From positions 1,633,207 to 1,697,206 of the forward strand of contig NZ_KB905466.1 in the NCBI RefSeq assembly GCF_000381365.1: DNA of 64,000 nt. The letters run 5' to 3'. The notes beneath the pieces are model-generated. The model saw only the letters and a program-made list of their open reading frames with translations. It ran no database searches and was not told where the DNA came from. Positions 1 to 7,211 of this stretch are shown in pieces (position 1 is the stretch's first letter; each line of letters opens with the position of its first letter). A program made the translations under genes and the position numbers. Origin of the DNA: Bacteroides salyersiae WAL 10018 = DSM 18765 = JCM 12988 (GTDB taxonomy: Bacteria; Bacteroidota; Bacteroidia; Bacteroidales; Bacteroidaceae).

Positions 1-1855
1 TGGCGCTTTCAGGACTGTGCAATCCCATAATATTCAATGCAGCCAATTCAGGGATGGCCACCATAAACAATGCAGGAACAATTGCAAAGTATTTGGCAAC
101 GTCATTGGCAATGGAGAAAGTAGTCAGCGTACCCCGAGTCATCAACAACTGTTTTCCGATTTCCACGATTTCGATCAATTTAGTAGGATCATTATCAAGG
201 TCAACCATATTTCCAGCCTCTTTTGCTGCCTGTGTACCGCTATTCATTGCCACTCCCACATTGGCTTGTGCCAAAGCAGGAGCATCGTTCGTTCCGTCTC
301 CCATCATCGCTACCAATTTACCGGATTGCTGCTCTTTTTTAATATATTCCATCTTGTCTTCCGGTTTGGCTTCTGCTATAAAATCATCTACTCCGGCTTT
401 CTCTGCAATGTATTTAGCAGTCAAAGGGTTGTCACCTGTCACCATTACAGTCTTCACTCCCATTTTACGCAGACGTTCAAAACGTTCCTGAATACCCGGT
501 TTAATAATATCCTGCAATTCGATGACACCATTCACTTTCTGGTCTACACAAACCACTAACGGCGTACCACCATTACCGGAAATAGATGCAATTACCTCTT
601 CCACTTCTTTCGGAAATTTATTTCCGGCTTTCTCTACCATCTGACGAATCGCATCAAAAGCCCCCTTACGGATCTGAGTCCCATCGGCCAGATTAACACC
701 CGAACATTTGGTCTCGGCTGTAAATTTAATCATATGAGCACCCGTCGTATTCAGATTTCTCATTCGGAGTCCGGATTCGCGCCCCAACTCTACGATGGAT
801 TTTCCCTCCGGAGTCTCATCGGATAAGGATGCCAATAAACAAACTTCAATAAAGCTACGCTCATTGATACCGGGAGCTGCGTGAAATCTGGTCGCTTTCC
901 GGTTACCTATGGTAATTGTCCCGGTTTTGTCGAGCAGCAAGGTATCGATATCCCCTGCCGTCTCAACAGCTTTACCCGACTTCGTAATCACATTTGCCCG
1001 CAAAGCACGATCCATCCCGGCAATACCGATAGCGGACAATAAACCGCCAATAGTAGTGGGAATCAAACAAACGAACAAAGAAATAATTGCGGCAATGGAA
1101 ATCGTTGTGCCCGGATGGTCGACATTCGTATAATCGGCAAAAGGGATCAAGGTTATACAGACAATTACGAAAACCAATGTAAAACCTGCCAATAAAATAG
1201 TCAATGCAATTTCATTCGGCGTTTTCTGACGGGTAGCACCTTCTACCAATGCAATCATTTTATCTAAAAAGCTCTCTCCGGGTTGTTGTGTAACCAACAC
1301 TTTAATGTTATCAGAAAGCACTTTCGTACCACCGGTTACAGAACTTTTATCACCTCCGGCCTCTCTGATTACCGGTGCCGATTCTCCAGTGATCGCACTC
1401 TCATCGATAGAAGCCAACCCATCGATTATTTCACCATCGGCAGGAATCGTATCCCCTGCCTCGCAAATGAAAATATCACCTTTCTTCAATTTCGAACTGC
1501 TTACTGTCTGTACTTTATCTCCTACGAGTACCTTTGCGGGAGTCTCTTCACGGGTCTTACGCAAACTATCGGCTTGCGCCTTTCCTCTTGCTTCGGCAAT
1601 AGCCTCGGCAAAATTGGCAAACAATAAGGTAATGAACAGTATCACAAACACGACAAAATTGTATCCGAAAGTACCGTATTCCGTTGTTCCCAATGAAAGG
1701 ATCGTGACAGCGAGCATAATGGCAGTCACTATCTCCACGGTAAACATAATCGGATTCTTTATCATCATCCGTGGGTTCAATTTCACGAACGACTGCTTCA
1801 AGCTTTCCATAACTTGCTCCTTTTGAAATAAAGAAGCGGATTTATTATTTTTCAT
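1..1855 (-). CDS. kdpB: K+-transporting P-type ATPase subunit B (partial, C-terminus outside window)
   Basis: KdpB hydrolyses ATP and drives high-affinity K+ uptake in the inner-membrane KdpFABC complex. I translated the minus strand from the ATG at 1855-1853. It is open to the window edge, giving 618 residues of a family usually near 680, so only the C-terminal end is missing. Visible P-type marks are TGES in the actuator domain, the phosphorylation motif DKTGT with Asp309 (codon 931-929), and a TGDNPLTA plus GDGTNDAPAL hinge region. AGGAG lies just before the start. kdpA ends 24 bp upstream, so the genes are co-transcribed. kdpC should follow outside the window. Confidence 0.97.
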   Translation of the reverse strand, partial: MKNNKSASLFQKEQVMESLKQSFVKLNPRMMIKNPIMFTVEIVTAIMLAVTILSLGTTEYGTFGYNFVVFVILFITLLFANFAEAIAEARGKAQADSLRKTREETPAKVLVGDKVQTVSSSKLKKGDIFICEAGDTIPADGEIIDGLASIDESAITGESAPVIREAGGDKSSVTGGTKVLSDNIKVLVTQQPGESFLDKMIALVEGATRQKTPNEIALTILLAGFTLVFVIVCITLIPFADYTNVDHPGTTISIAAIISLFVCLIPTTIGGLLSAIGIAGMDRALRANVITKSGKAVETAGDIDTLLLDKTGTITIGNRKATRFHAAPGINERSFIEVCLLASLSDETPEGKSIVELGRESGLRMRNLNTTGAHMIKFTAETKCSGVNLADGTQIRKGAFDAIRQMVEKAGNKFPKEVEEVIASISGNGGTPLVVCVDQKVNGVIELQDIIKPGIQERFERLRKMGVKTVMVTGDNPLTAKYIAEKAGVDDFIAEAKPEDKMEYIKKEQQSGKLVAMMGDGTNDAPALAQANVGVAMNSGTQAAKEAGNMVDLDNDPTKLIEIVEIGKQLLMTRGTLTTFSIANDVAKYFAIVPALFMVAIPELAALNIMGLHSPESA

Positions 1856-1879
1856 ACTTTTCTTTCTCCTTTTTACTTT

Positions 1880-3586
1880 TTATAAGCTAAAATGTTCGGC
1901 AATCGTGCTCAATGCGTGTACCGGGAAGAATGACAAAGCAGCCACAATGAAAATAACAGCAAAAGTCATAACACCAAAAGTTGCCGTATCCGTTTTCAAA
2001 GTACCTGCACTCTCCGGAATGAATTTCTTTTGAGCCAGCAACCCGGCGATGGCCACCTGACCTACAATCGGAATAAAACGACTCAGAATAAGTACTATAC
2101 CGCATGAGTAATTCCAAAAATAAGTATTATCTCCCAGCCCTTCGAAACCGGAACCATTGTTGGCCGCAGAAGAAGTATACTCGTAAAGCTGTTCGCTCAA
2201 TCCATGAAAACTTGGGTTGTTCAACCAGCCGCCTTCACTCGTCACGAACTCCGGATGATGTGCGTACAGGTAGCTGGATAAAGCCGTGCCTACCAAAATC
2301 ACAAACGGATGAAGCAATGCCACAATGGTCGCTATTTTCATTTCGCGGGCCTCTACTTTCTTTCCTAAAAATTCCGGTGTACGCCCTACCATTAATCCAC
2401 TGATAAACACTGCTATAATAATAAAAGTGTAATAATTCATCCAACCTACACCGACACCACCAAACCAAGTATTGATCTGCATATTCAACATCTCGATCAT
2501 ACCACTGAGCGGCATGGTAGAATCATGCATACTGTTGACAGAACCATTGGATGTGACCGTAGTCGTTACACTCCAAAGTGCACCGGAAGCCGCACCGATA
2601 CGTACCTCCTTGCCTTCCATCGCTCCGCCGGCCTGAGAAATTCCCATCTCATCGATACGGGGATTTCCTCCCATTTCCTGACTTACATTAATAAAGACTC
2701 CGATTAAATATGCAACCAGCATTACACCAAATATGCTATACGCTAACTTTTTCCGTTTTACGTAGAATCCAAAAGCAAACACCATTGCCATCGGGATAAT
2801 CAGAATAGACCAACACTCCACTGCATTTGTGAGGAAAGTCGGATTTTCCAAGGGATGTGAAGAGTTGACGCCAAAATAGCCACCCCCATTCGTTCCTAAT
2901 TGCTTGATAGGTATAATAGCAGCCGCAGGACCTTGTGAAACCATCTGTTCCTGACCTTCCAAAGTAGTAACTTTCATCTTTCCGTCAAATCCCATCGGAG
3001 TTCCTTGTAGAATAAGAATGAAACCTACAATTAAAGAAAGTGGCAGTAAAATACGGGTACAACTCACCACAAGAAATTGCCAGAAATTACCGATAGTCTT
3101 GGTCGTTTTAGCAGCCATCGCTTTCATCATACCCGCCATGGCCGCCATACCGGTTGCCGCCGTAATAAACTGGAAGAGCATGATAACGAATAGTTGTGTG
3201 AAGTACGTCAATCCGCTTTCGCCACTATAGTGCTGCAAATTACAGTTCACCATAAAGCTGATGCAAGTATTGAATGCCTGATCAGGAGTTTGCGGACCGT
3301 TTCCATCGGGATTCAACGGTAACCATCCCTGACTGACCAAAAGAACCATCCCCCAGAAAAACCAGAAAGCATTCAAAATCAATAATGCCTTTAAAAACTG
3401 TTTCCAGTTCATTTCCTCCTTCGGATCGATGCCGCATACCTTATAAATTAATTTCTCCACGGGAGCCATAAAGTCCGACCACGTCTTCTCTCCCTTATAA
3501 ACCCTGGCAATGTATTTTCCCAATGGATAGGCCAATACCACCATCAGGACAATTTGCAAAGCCACACCTAATATTTCTGTATTCAT
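1880..3586 (-). CDS. kdpA: K+-transporting ATPase subunit A
   Basis: KdpA is the channel-like, K+-selective subunit of KdpFABC in the inner membrane. The 568-residue protein is of normal length, with about ten hydrophobic segments. The four pore-loop sequences are visible: NCNLQHYSGE, TNGGGYFGVNSSHP, SNGSVNSMHDS and AANNGSGFEGL. The N-terminus (MNTEILGVALQ) starts directly in the first membrane helix, as expected for the family. The start is 24 bp after kdpF and the stop 24 bp before kdpB, so it sits mid-operon. Confidence 0.97.
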   Translation of the reverse strand: MNTEILGVALQIVLMVVLAYPLGKYIARVYKGEKTWSDFMAPVEKLIYKVCGIDPKEEMNWKQFLKALLILNAFWFFWGMVLLVSQGWLPLNPDGNGPQTPDQAFNTCISFMVNCNLQHYSGESGLTYFTQLFVIMLFQFITAATGMAAMAGMMKAMAAKTTKTIGNFWQFLVVSCTRILLPLSLIVGFILILQGTPMGFDGKMKVTTLEGQEQMVSQGPAAAIIPIKQLGTNGGGYFGVNSSHPLENPTFLTNAVECWSILIIPMAMVFAFGFYVKRKKLAYSIFGVMLVAYLIGVFINVSQEMGGNPRIDEMGISQAGGAMEGKEVRIGAASGALWSVTTTVTSNGSVNSMHDSTMPLSGMIEMLNMQINTWFGGVGVGWMNYYTFIIIAVFISGLMVGRTPEFLGKKVEAREMKIATIVALLHPFVILVGTALSSYLYAHHPEFVTSEGGWLNNPSFHGLSEQLYEYTSSAANNGSGFEGLGDNTYFWNYSCGIVLILSRFIPIVGQVAIAGLLAQKKFIPESAGTLKTDTATFGVMTFAVIFIVAALSFFPVHALSTIAEHFSL

Positions 3587-3610
3587 TGCTTTAATACGAT
3601 AAAAAGTAGT

Positions 3611-3691
3611 TTAAAACTTTTCGGGTCTGATGAGCACATACATCAGATAACCGAAGATTGCGATACCTATTACAAATAGTATTGTATACAT
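3611..3691 (-). CDS. kdpF: KdpF-like small membrane subunit
   Basis: This is a 26-residue ORF, MYTILFVIGIAIFGYLMYV followed by LIRPEKF. It is one hydrophobic helix ending in a short charged tail with RPEKF, the pattern of KdpF, the small lipid-like stabilising subunit of KdpFABC. It has a good ribosome site (AGAGGAG, about 8 nt before ATG) and lies 24 bp before kdpA on the same strand. E. coli KdpF is of similar size (about 29 aa) and also precedes KdpA. Its shortness means automated annotation easily misses it. Confidence 0.88.
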   Translation of the reverse strand: MYTILFVIGIAIFGYLMYVLIRPEKF

Positions 3692-3710
3692 AACTCTAAT
3701 TCTCCTCTTT

Positions 3711-3806
3711 CTAAATATTCTCAAACCAATCTACGCATTTCCAAAATAGCCAGAAGCAAGCAAAGCCGCTAAACAGGCAGAAAATGAATGATAATGTTAT
3801 TCCCAT
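3711..3806 (-). CDS. 31-aa membrane peptide leading the kdp operon
   Basis: This small ORF starts at ATG 3806 and stops 19 bp before kdpF. The peptide begins MGITLSFIFCLFSGFACFW and ends LFWKCVDWFENI: one strongly hydrophobic helix rich in Phe, Cys and Trp, with an acidic, aromatic C-terminus. An AAGGT-like ribosome site precedes it. It is the first gene after the predicted sigma54 promoter. I do not recognise a named family. Its position suggests an accessory subunit or modulator of the Kdp pump. A chance ORF is possible but unlikely given the spacing, the ribosome site and the membrane-helix composition. Confidence 0.7.
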   Translation of the reverse strand: MGITLSFIFCLFSGFACFWLFWKCVDWFENI

Positions 3807-3859
3807 GTTTTTACCTTGTTTTTAAATTGTTATTAATTGTTTTTACCAGACTTGCTATA

Positions 3860-3875
3860 TGCCAAATATATGCCA
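3860..3875 (-). promoter_or_regulatory. sigma54-type (-24/-12) promoter of the kdp operon
   Basis: Read on the minus strand, the site is TGGCATATATTTGGCA. GG and GC are spaced exactly as in the sigma54 consensus TGGCACG-N4-TTGCW, with one mismatch in the -12 TTGC box. Transcription would start near 3849, about 43 nt before the first small ORF. The site is built from a perfect tandem repeat of TATATGCCAAA (plus strand, 3856-3866 and 3867-3877). The next gene upstream encodes a sigma54 activator. An overlapping TATATTTG could also serve as a Bacteroidetes -7 box, but no TTTG is correctly spaced from it. Confidence 0.65.
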
Positions 3876-3940
3876 AAAGAGAAGATTACATCATAATCAA
3901 TTATATATCAATAAATTAGGTTCAACGACAGGCACACACA

Positions 3941-3984
3941 AAAATAGTGTAACCCTTCCATTTTGAAAAGGATTACACTATTTT
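3941..3984 (-). terminator. Long inverted repeat: terminator of the regulator gene or activator binding site
   Basis: Arms 3941-3957 and 3968-3984 pair at 16 of 17 positions (AAAATAGTGTAAnCCTT), with a loop of about 10 nt. On the minus strand the stem is followed by TTTTTG, so it can terminate the response-regulator transcript. It also lies about 90-135 bp upstream of the predicted kdp start site, the usual place for an NtrC-type enhancer. TTTTGAAAAG is repeated directly at 3961-3970 and 3981-3990. Confidence 0.6.
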
Positions 3985-4088
3985 GAAAAGCCCCGGCACA
4001 CTTGTACCATATCGACTTTTCCTAACGGATATATATCGGATTAATTAAAAAGGTATAACAGTATCACACCCTATCAATGCATCATTCA

Positions 4089-5435
4089 TCAAAGTTTATA
4101 TTCTTCAATTTTACGGTATAATGTGGTAAGCCCGATCTTCAATAAACGGGCAGTTTCGGTTTTATTTCCCTTGGTATACTCCAATACACGGGCAATATGC
4201 CGCCGTTCCATCGCTGCCAGTTCGAAACTTCCCGGAGCGGCCGCTTCATCCGACCGTTCATAATGACTGTTTTGTATTTCAAGAGGCAGATCGCATACAT
4301 CCAAGCATTCTCCGTCACATACTATCAAACTACGTTCAATCACATTCCGTAATTCACGAATATTTCCTTTCCAGCATTGTTGGCTAAGCGCAACAAGAAA
4401 TTCCGGAGACATTTTCGTCACCGAATAAGAAAGTTTCTCTGAGAATTTACGGACAAATGCCTCCGCCAAGATTTTAATATCGCCACTACGTTCACGCAAT
4501 GGTGGAAGATGTATCTCAAAAACAGAAAGACGATAGAATAAATCCTCCCTAAAACGTCCGGCTACTATTTCTTCCGGCAGATTACGATTAGTAGCGGCAA
4601 TAATACGCACATCCACCCGAGTCGGTTTGGTATCTCCTATCTTTATATATTCACCGGTTTCAAGAATACGGAGTAATTTCGCCTGCAATTCAAAAGCCAT
4701 TTCTCCAATCTCATCCAGAAAAATAGTACCATTATTGGCTTCTTCAAAAAGCCCTTTCTTATCTTTCAATGCCCCGGTAAAAGAACCGGCTCTATGACCG
4801 AACATTTCACTCTCCAGCAGTTCCTTACTAAATGAGGAACAATTGACAGCTACAAAATTCTGTTTTCCACGTTTACTATTATAATGAATAGCTTGTGCAA
4901 ACACCTCCTTACCGGTCCCCGTCTCACCGGTCAATAACACCGGGACATCAGTCACAGATACCTTTTGAGCCAACTGTACAGCCGCTTTCAACGCCTTAGA
5001 ATCGCCCAAAATAGAATCAAACGAATACATCTGTCCCACCTTCTTTTCCAGTTTCTCAAGACGTACATTCATCCGTGCCTTCTCTACAGCGCGGCTGATT
5101 AAAGGGATGATTTTATTATTGTCATCCCCTTTTGTGATATAATCAAAAGCACCGTTTTTAATAGCCTGTACCCCATCCGGAATATTGCCATGGGCTGTGA
5201 GAAGAATAACCTCCACATTGGGAGCCGTTTTTTTAATGGCCAACACTAAATCAACGCCGTTTCCATCCGGAAGAAATACATCACACAAAGCCACATCGGG
5301 AGAATGAAGTTCCAATTGTTTCAATGCCGATTTACAATCACCGGCCTGACACACCTCATATCCTTCCAGCTCCATCATTCGTGCTAACAAGCTACGAATC
5401 TGGGCTTCATCATCGATAATAAGAATTTTACTCAT
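4089..5435 (-). CDS. NtrC-family sigma54-dependent response regulator
   Basis: This is a 448-residue transcription activator that should work with sigma54 RNA polymerase. The receiver domain (about 1-118) has acidic residues D8 and D9, phospho-acceptor D52, T80 and K102. The AAA+ domain (about 138-375) has Walker A GETGTGKE (170-177), the sigma54-contact loop GSFTGA (217-222, a common GAFTGA variant) and Walker B IFLDEIGE. A Fis-type helix-turn-helix ends the protein (TETARLLKIGLTTLYRKI). No histidine kinase lies next to it in the window; one may lie beyond kdpB. Its gene directly precedes the kdp operon and its sigma54-like promoter, so kdp is its likely target. Confidence 0.93.
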   Translation of the reverse strand: MSKILIIDDEAQIRSLLARMMELEGYEVCQAGDCKSALKQLELHSPDVALCDVFLPDGNGVDLVLAIKKTAPNVEVILLTAHGNIPDGVQAIKNGAFDYITKGDDNNKIIPLISRAVEKARMNVRLEKLEKKVGQMYSFDSILGDSKALKAAVQLAQKVSVTDVPVLLTGETGTGKEVFAQAIHYNSKRGKQNFVAVNCSSFSKELLESEMFGHRAGSFTGALKDKKGLFEEANNGTIFLDEIGEMAFELQAKLLRILETGEYIKIGDTKPTRVDVRIIAATNRNLPEEIVAGRFREDLFYRLSVFEIHLPPLRERSGDIKILAEAFVRKFSEKLSYSVTKMSPEFLVALSQQCWKGNIRELRNVIERSLIVCDGECLDVCDLPLEIQNSHYERSDEAAAPGSFELAAMERRHIARVLEYTKGNKTETARLLKIGLTTLYRKIEEYKL

Positions 5436-5465
5436 GATTCAAAAGAGCGGTAAAAACAGGATTCG

Positions 5466-5497
5466 CAAATATACGTCTTTTCATCTTATCACCCAAA
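5466..5497 (-). promoter_or_regulatory. Bacteroidetes-type promoter of the response regulator
   Basis: On the minus strand, TTTG (5497-5494), a 20-bp spacer and TATATTTG (5473-5466) match the -33/-7 consensus TTTG-N19-21-TAnnTTTG. A perfect palindrome, TGGCATGCCA (5502-5511), lies just upstream of the -33 box and could be an operator. The predicted leader is about 20-25 nt. Confidence 0.7.
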
Positions 5498-5623
5498 CCT
5501 TTGGCATGCCATTTGATTTTTTATAGCTGAGATGTCACAGCAAAGAAGAGTCTACTAATTGTATAATCCGCTTTATAACAGCATTTTTCGATTATAGTTC
5601 GAAAATAAGAAACATCTCTCCCT

Positions 5624-5690
5624 CCTTTTCATTTTGATAAAAACGAACTGAAATGAAAAGGTGGTTATGAAAATAAAAACAAGAATAACC
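5624..5690 (+). promoter_or_regulatory. Two consecutive hairpins in the aspartokinase leader
   Basis: Hairpin 1 has perfect 11-bp arms CCTTTTCATTT (5624-5634) and AAATGAAAAGG (5651-5661). Its right arm covers part of the AAGGTGG ribosome site of a small upstream ORF. Hairpin 2 pairs GGTTAT (5663-5668) with ATAACC (5685-5690) and takes in the start of that ORF. The arrangement looks like a leader that controls translation or attenuation. Confidence 0.45.
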
Positions 5691-5714
5691 GTATTAAAAA
5701 ACAAGAAACAATGA
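5667..5714 (+). CDS. Possible Lys-rich leader peptide upstream of aspartokinase
   Basis: This 15-codon ORF, MKIKTRITVLKNKKQ, stops with a TGA that overlaps the aspartokinase ATG (ATGA). AAGGTGG precedes it at short spacing. Five of its 15 residues are Lys and two are Thr, both end products of the aspartate pathway. That is suggestive of an attenuator peptide. The region is A-rich, which favours AAA codons by chance, so this is a candidate only. Confidence 0.35.
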   Translation: MKIKTRITVLKNKKQ

Positions 5715-7039
5715 AAGTCTGTAAATTTGGTGGAACCTCTGTCGGTTCTGTAGAAAGAATGAAGAATGTAGCAAATCTGATTAGTGATGATCATCCTAAA
5801 ATAGTTGTACTCTCCGCCACAGCAGGCACCACAGACCATCTGGAGAAAATAGTTTCGTACATCTTCAACAGAGAAATAGACGAGGCTCACAACGAAATCA
5901 CTAAGCTTGAATTCTATTTTGTGGATTTTGCCAACAAATTATTAAAAGATGATTGTATAAAGCGACAAGCCATAGATTATATTCTGGATCGCTTTCGCTT
6001 ACTTTGGAATTTCACCCGCAATTCATTTACAGTTGCCGATGAAAAAGAAATAGTTGCACAAGGCGAACTCATCAGTACAGCATTAATGAGCTTTTATTTG
6101 AAAGAACAAAAAAAAAGCAATGTACTCCTTTCCGCTTTCGACTTTATGCGTATAGGCCCCGATGGTGAACCGGATATGGAATACATTGAAAAACATTTGT
6201 CGGAACTAATAAAGAAATACAAAGGAATTCCACTATTTATCACCCAAGGGTTCATCTGTAAAAACGCCTACAACGAAACAGATAACCTCAAACGGGGTGG
6301 AAGCGACTACACCGCTTCACTCATCGGAGCAGCTATCAATGCTGAAGAAATTCAAATATGGACTGATATAGACGGTATGCACAATAACGACCCGCGTATC
6401 GTAAAAAATACCACTCCCATAAAGAAACTGAGTTTTGAAGAAGCTGAACGTCTGGCATACTTCGGAGCAAAAATCCTCCATCCTTTTTGTATTGCACCGG
6501 CCCGTCAAAAAGACATTCCGGTACGATTGCTCAGTTCGATAGAACCTCAAGCCGAAGGCACACTTATTTCCAAAAGCCAAGACGATCGTATTATAAAAGC
6601 CATTGCCGCAAAGGACTCAATATTCTATCTTAAATTCGAATCCAATCATGCCTTGCGCCCTTATCTGTTCACCAGTAAGGTTTTCGACACATTTGCCAGA
6701 TACCAGACATCATTGTGTCTGCTCACCTCCTCCAGTACCGATATTTCTATTGCGACGGACAACAACGAAGCATTGCCACGCATCATCCGCGAATTATCGA
6801 AATATGCAAACGTCACAGTAGAAGATCATATGTCCATCATCTCCGTCGTAGGTAACATGAAATGGCAATATACCGGATTTGAAGCAAAAATTATGGAGGC
6901 ATTGAAAGACATCCCGCTACGCATGATCTCTTATGGGAGCACCAACAACGACGTATCCGTTGTTGTGAAAACCAGTGATAAGAAAAAAGCGCTACAAGCT
7001 CTCAGCAATTCTTTATTTGAGGATAAAATGCTTGTGTAG
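5711..7039 (+). CDS. lysC: Aspartate kinase (monofunctional, two ACT domains)
   Basis: The enzyme phosphorylates L-aspartate, the first step towards Lys, Thr, Met and diaminopimelate. The 442-residue cytosolic protein opens with the kinase signature KFGGTS (5-10). The amino-acid kinase domain runs to about 280 and includes GFICKNAYNETDNLKRGGSDYTA and the nucleotide-site WTDIDGM. Two ACT-like regulatory regions follow (about 300-442, ending in NDVSVVVKTSDKKKALQALSNS). No homoserine dehydrogenase domain is fused. The start was chosen because the family begins within a few residues of KFGGTS. The symbol is by function; which isozyme type it represents is not certain. Confidence 0.92.
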   Translation: MKVCKFGGTSVGSVERMKNVANLISDDHPKIVVLSATAGTTDHLEKIVSYIFNREIDEAHNEITKLEFYFVDFANKLLKDDCIKRQAIDYILDRFRLLWNFTRNSFTVADEKEIVAQGELISTALMSFYLKEQKKSNVLLSAFDFMRIGPDGEPDMEYIEKHLSELIKKYKGIPLFITQGFICKNAYNETDNLKRGGSDYTASLIGAAINAEEIQIWTDIDGMHNNDPRIVKNTTPIKKLSFEEAERLAYFGAKILHPFCIAPARQKDIPVRLLSSIEPQAEGTLISKSQDDRIIKAIAAKDSIFYLKFESNHALRPYLFTSKVFDTFARYQTSLCLLTSSSTDISIATDNNEALPRIIRELSKYANVTVEDHMSIISVVGNMKWQYTGFEAKIMEALKDIPLRMISYGSTNNDVSVVVKTSDKKKALQALSNSLFEDKMLV

Positions 7040-7130
7040 TTGAAAGTTGAAAATTGAGAGTTGAAAGTTAAGTGTTGGGAATTGAAAGCCGAGAACCTAA
7101 AAATTAGGGATCGAGAGCTGAAAGCTGAAA
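7040..7130. repeat. Degenerate short direct repeats (GTTGAAA/GCTGAAA words)
   Basis: The gap after aspartokinase is filled with near copies of TTGAAAG/TTGAGAG/CTGAAAG in one orientation, with a small CCTAA-AAA-TTAGG hairpin inside (7098-7110). The look resembles the other word-repeat elements in this window, but there is no long inverted partner. The palindrome GTTCATGAAC (7143-7152) follows. Confidence 0.6.
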
Positions 7131-7211
7131 GTATTTTCCGTAGTTCATGAACTTTTTATATTTATTGAACGTTATTATTTCCAAAGGAAACTATTTACAA
7201 CTAAAATAAAT

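Noticed and set aside
54..559. Plus-strand frames of 145-180 aa at the window start
   Set aside because: They are complements of the kdpB coding sequence, whose P-type motifs are unambiguous.
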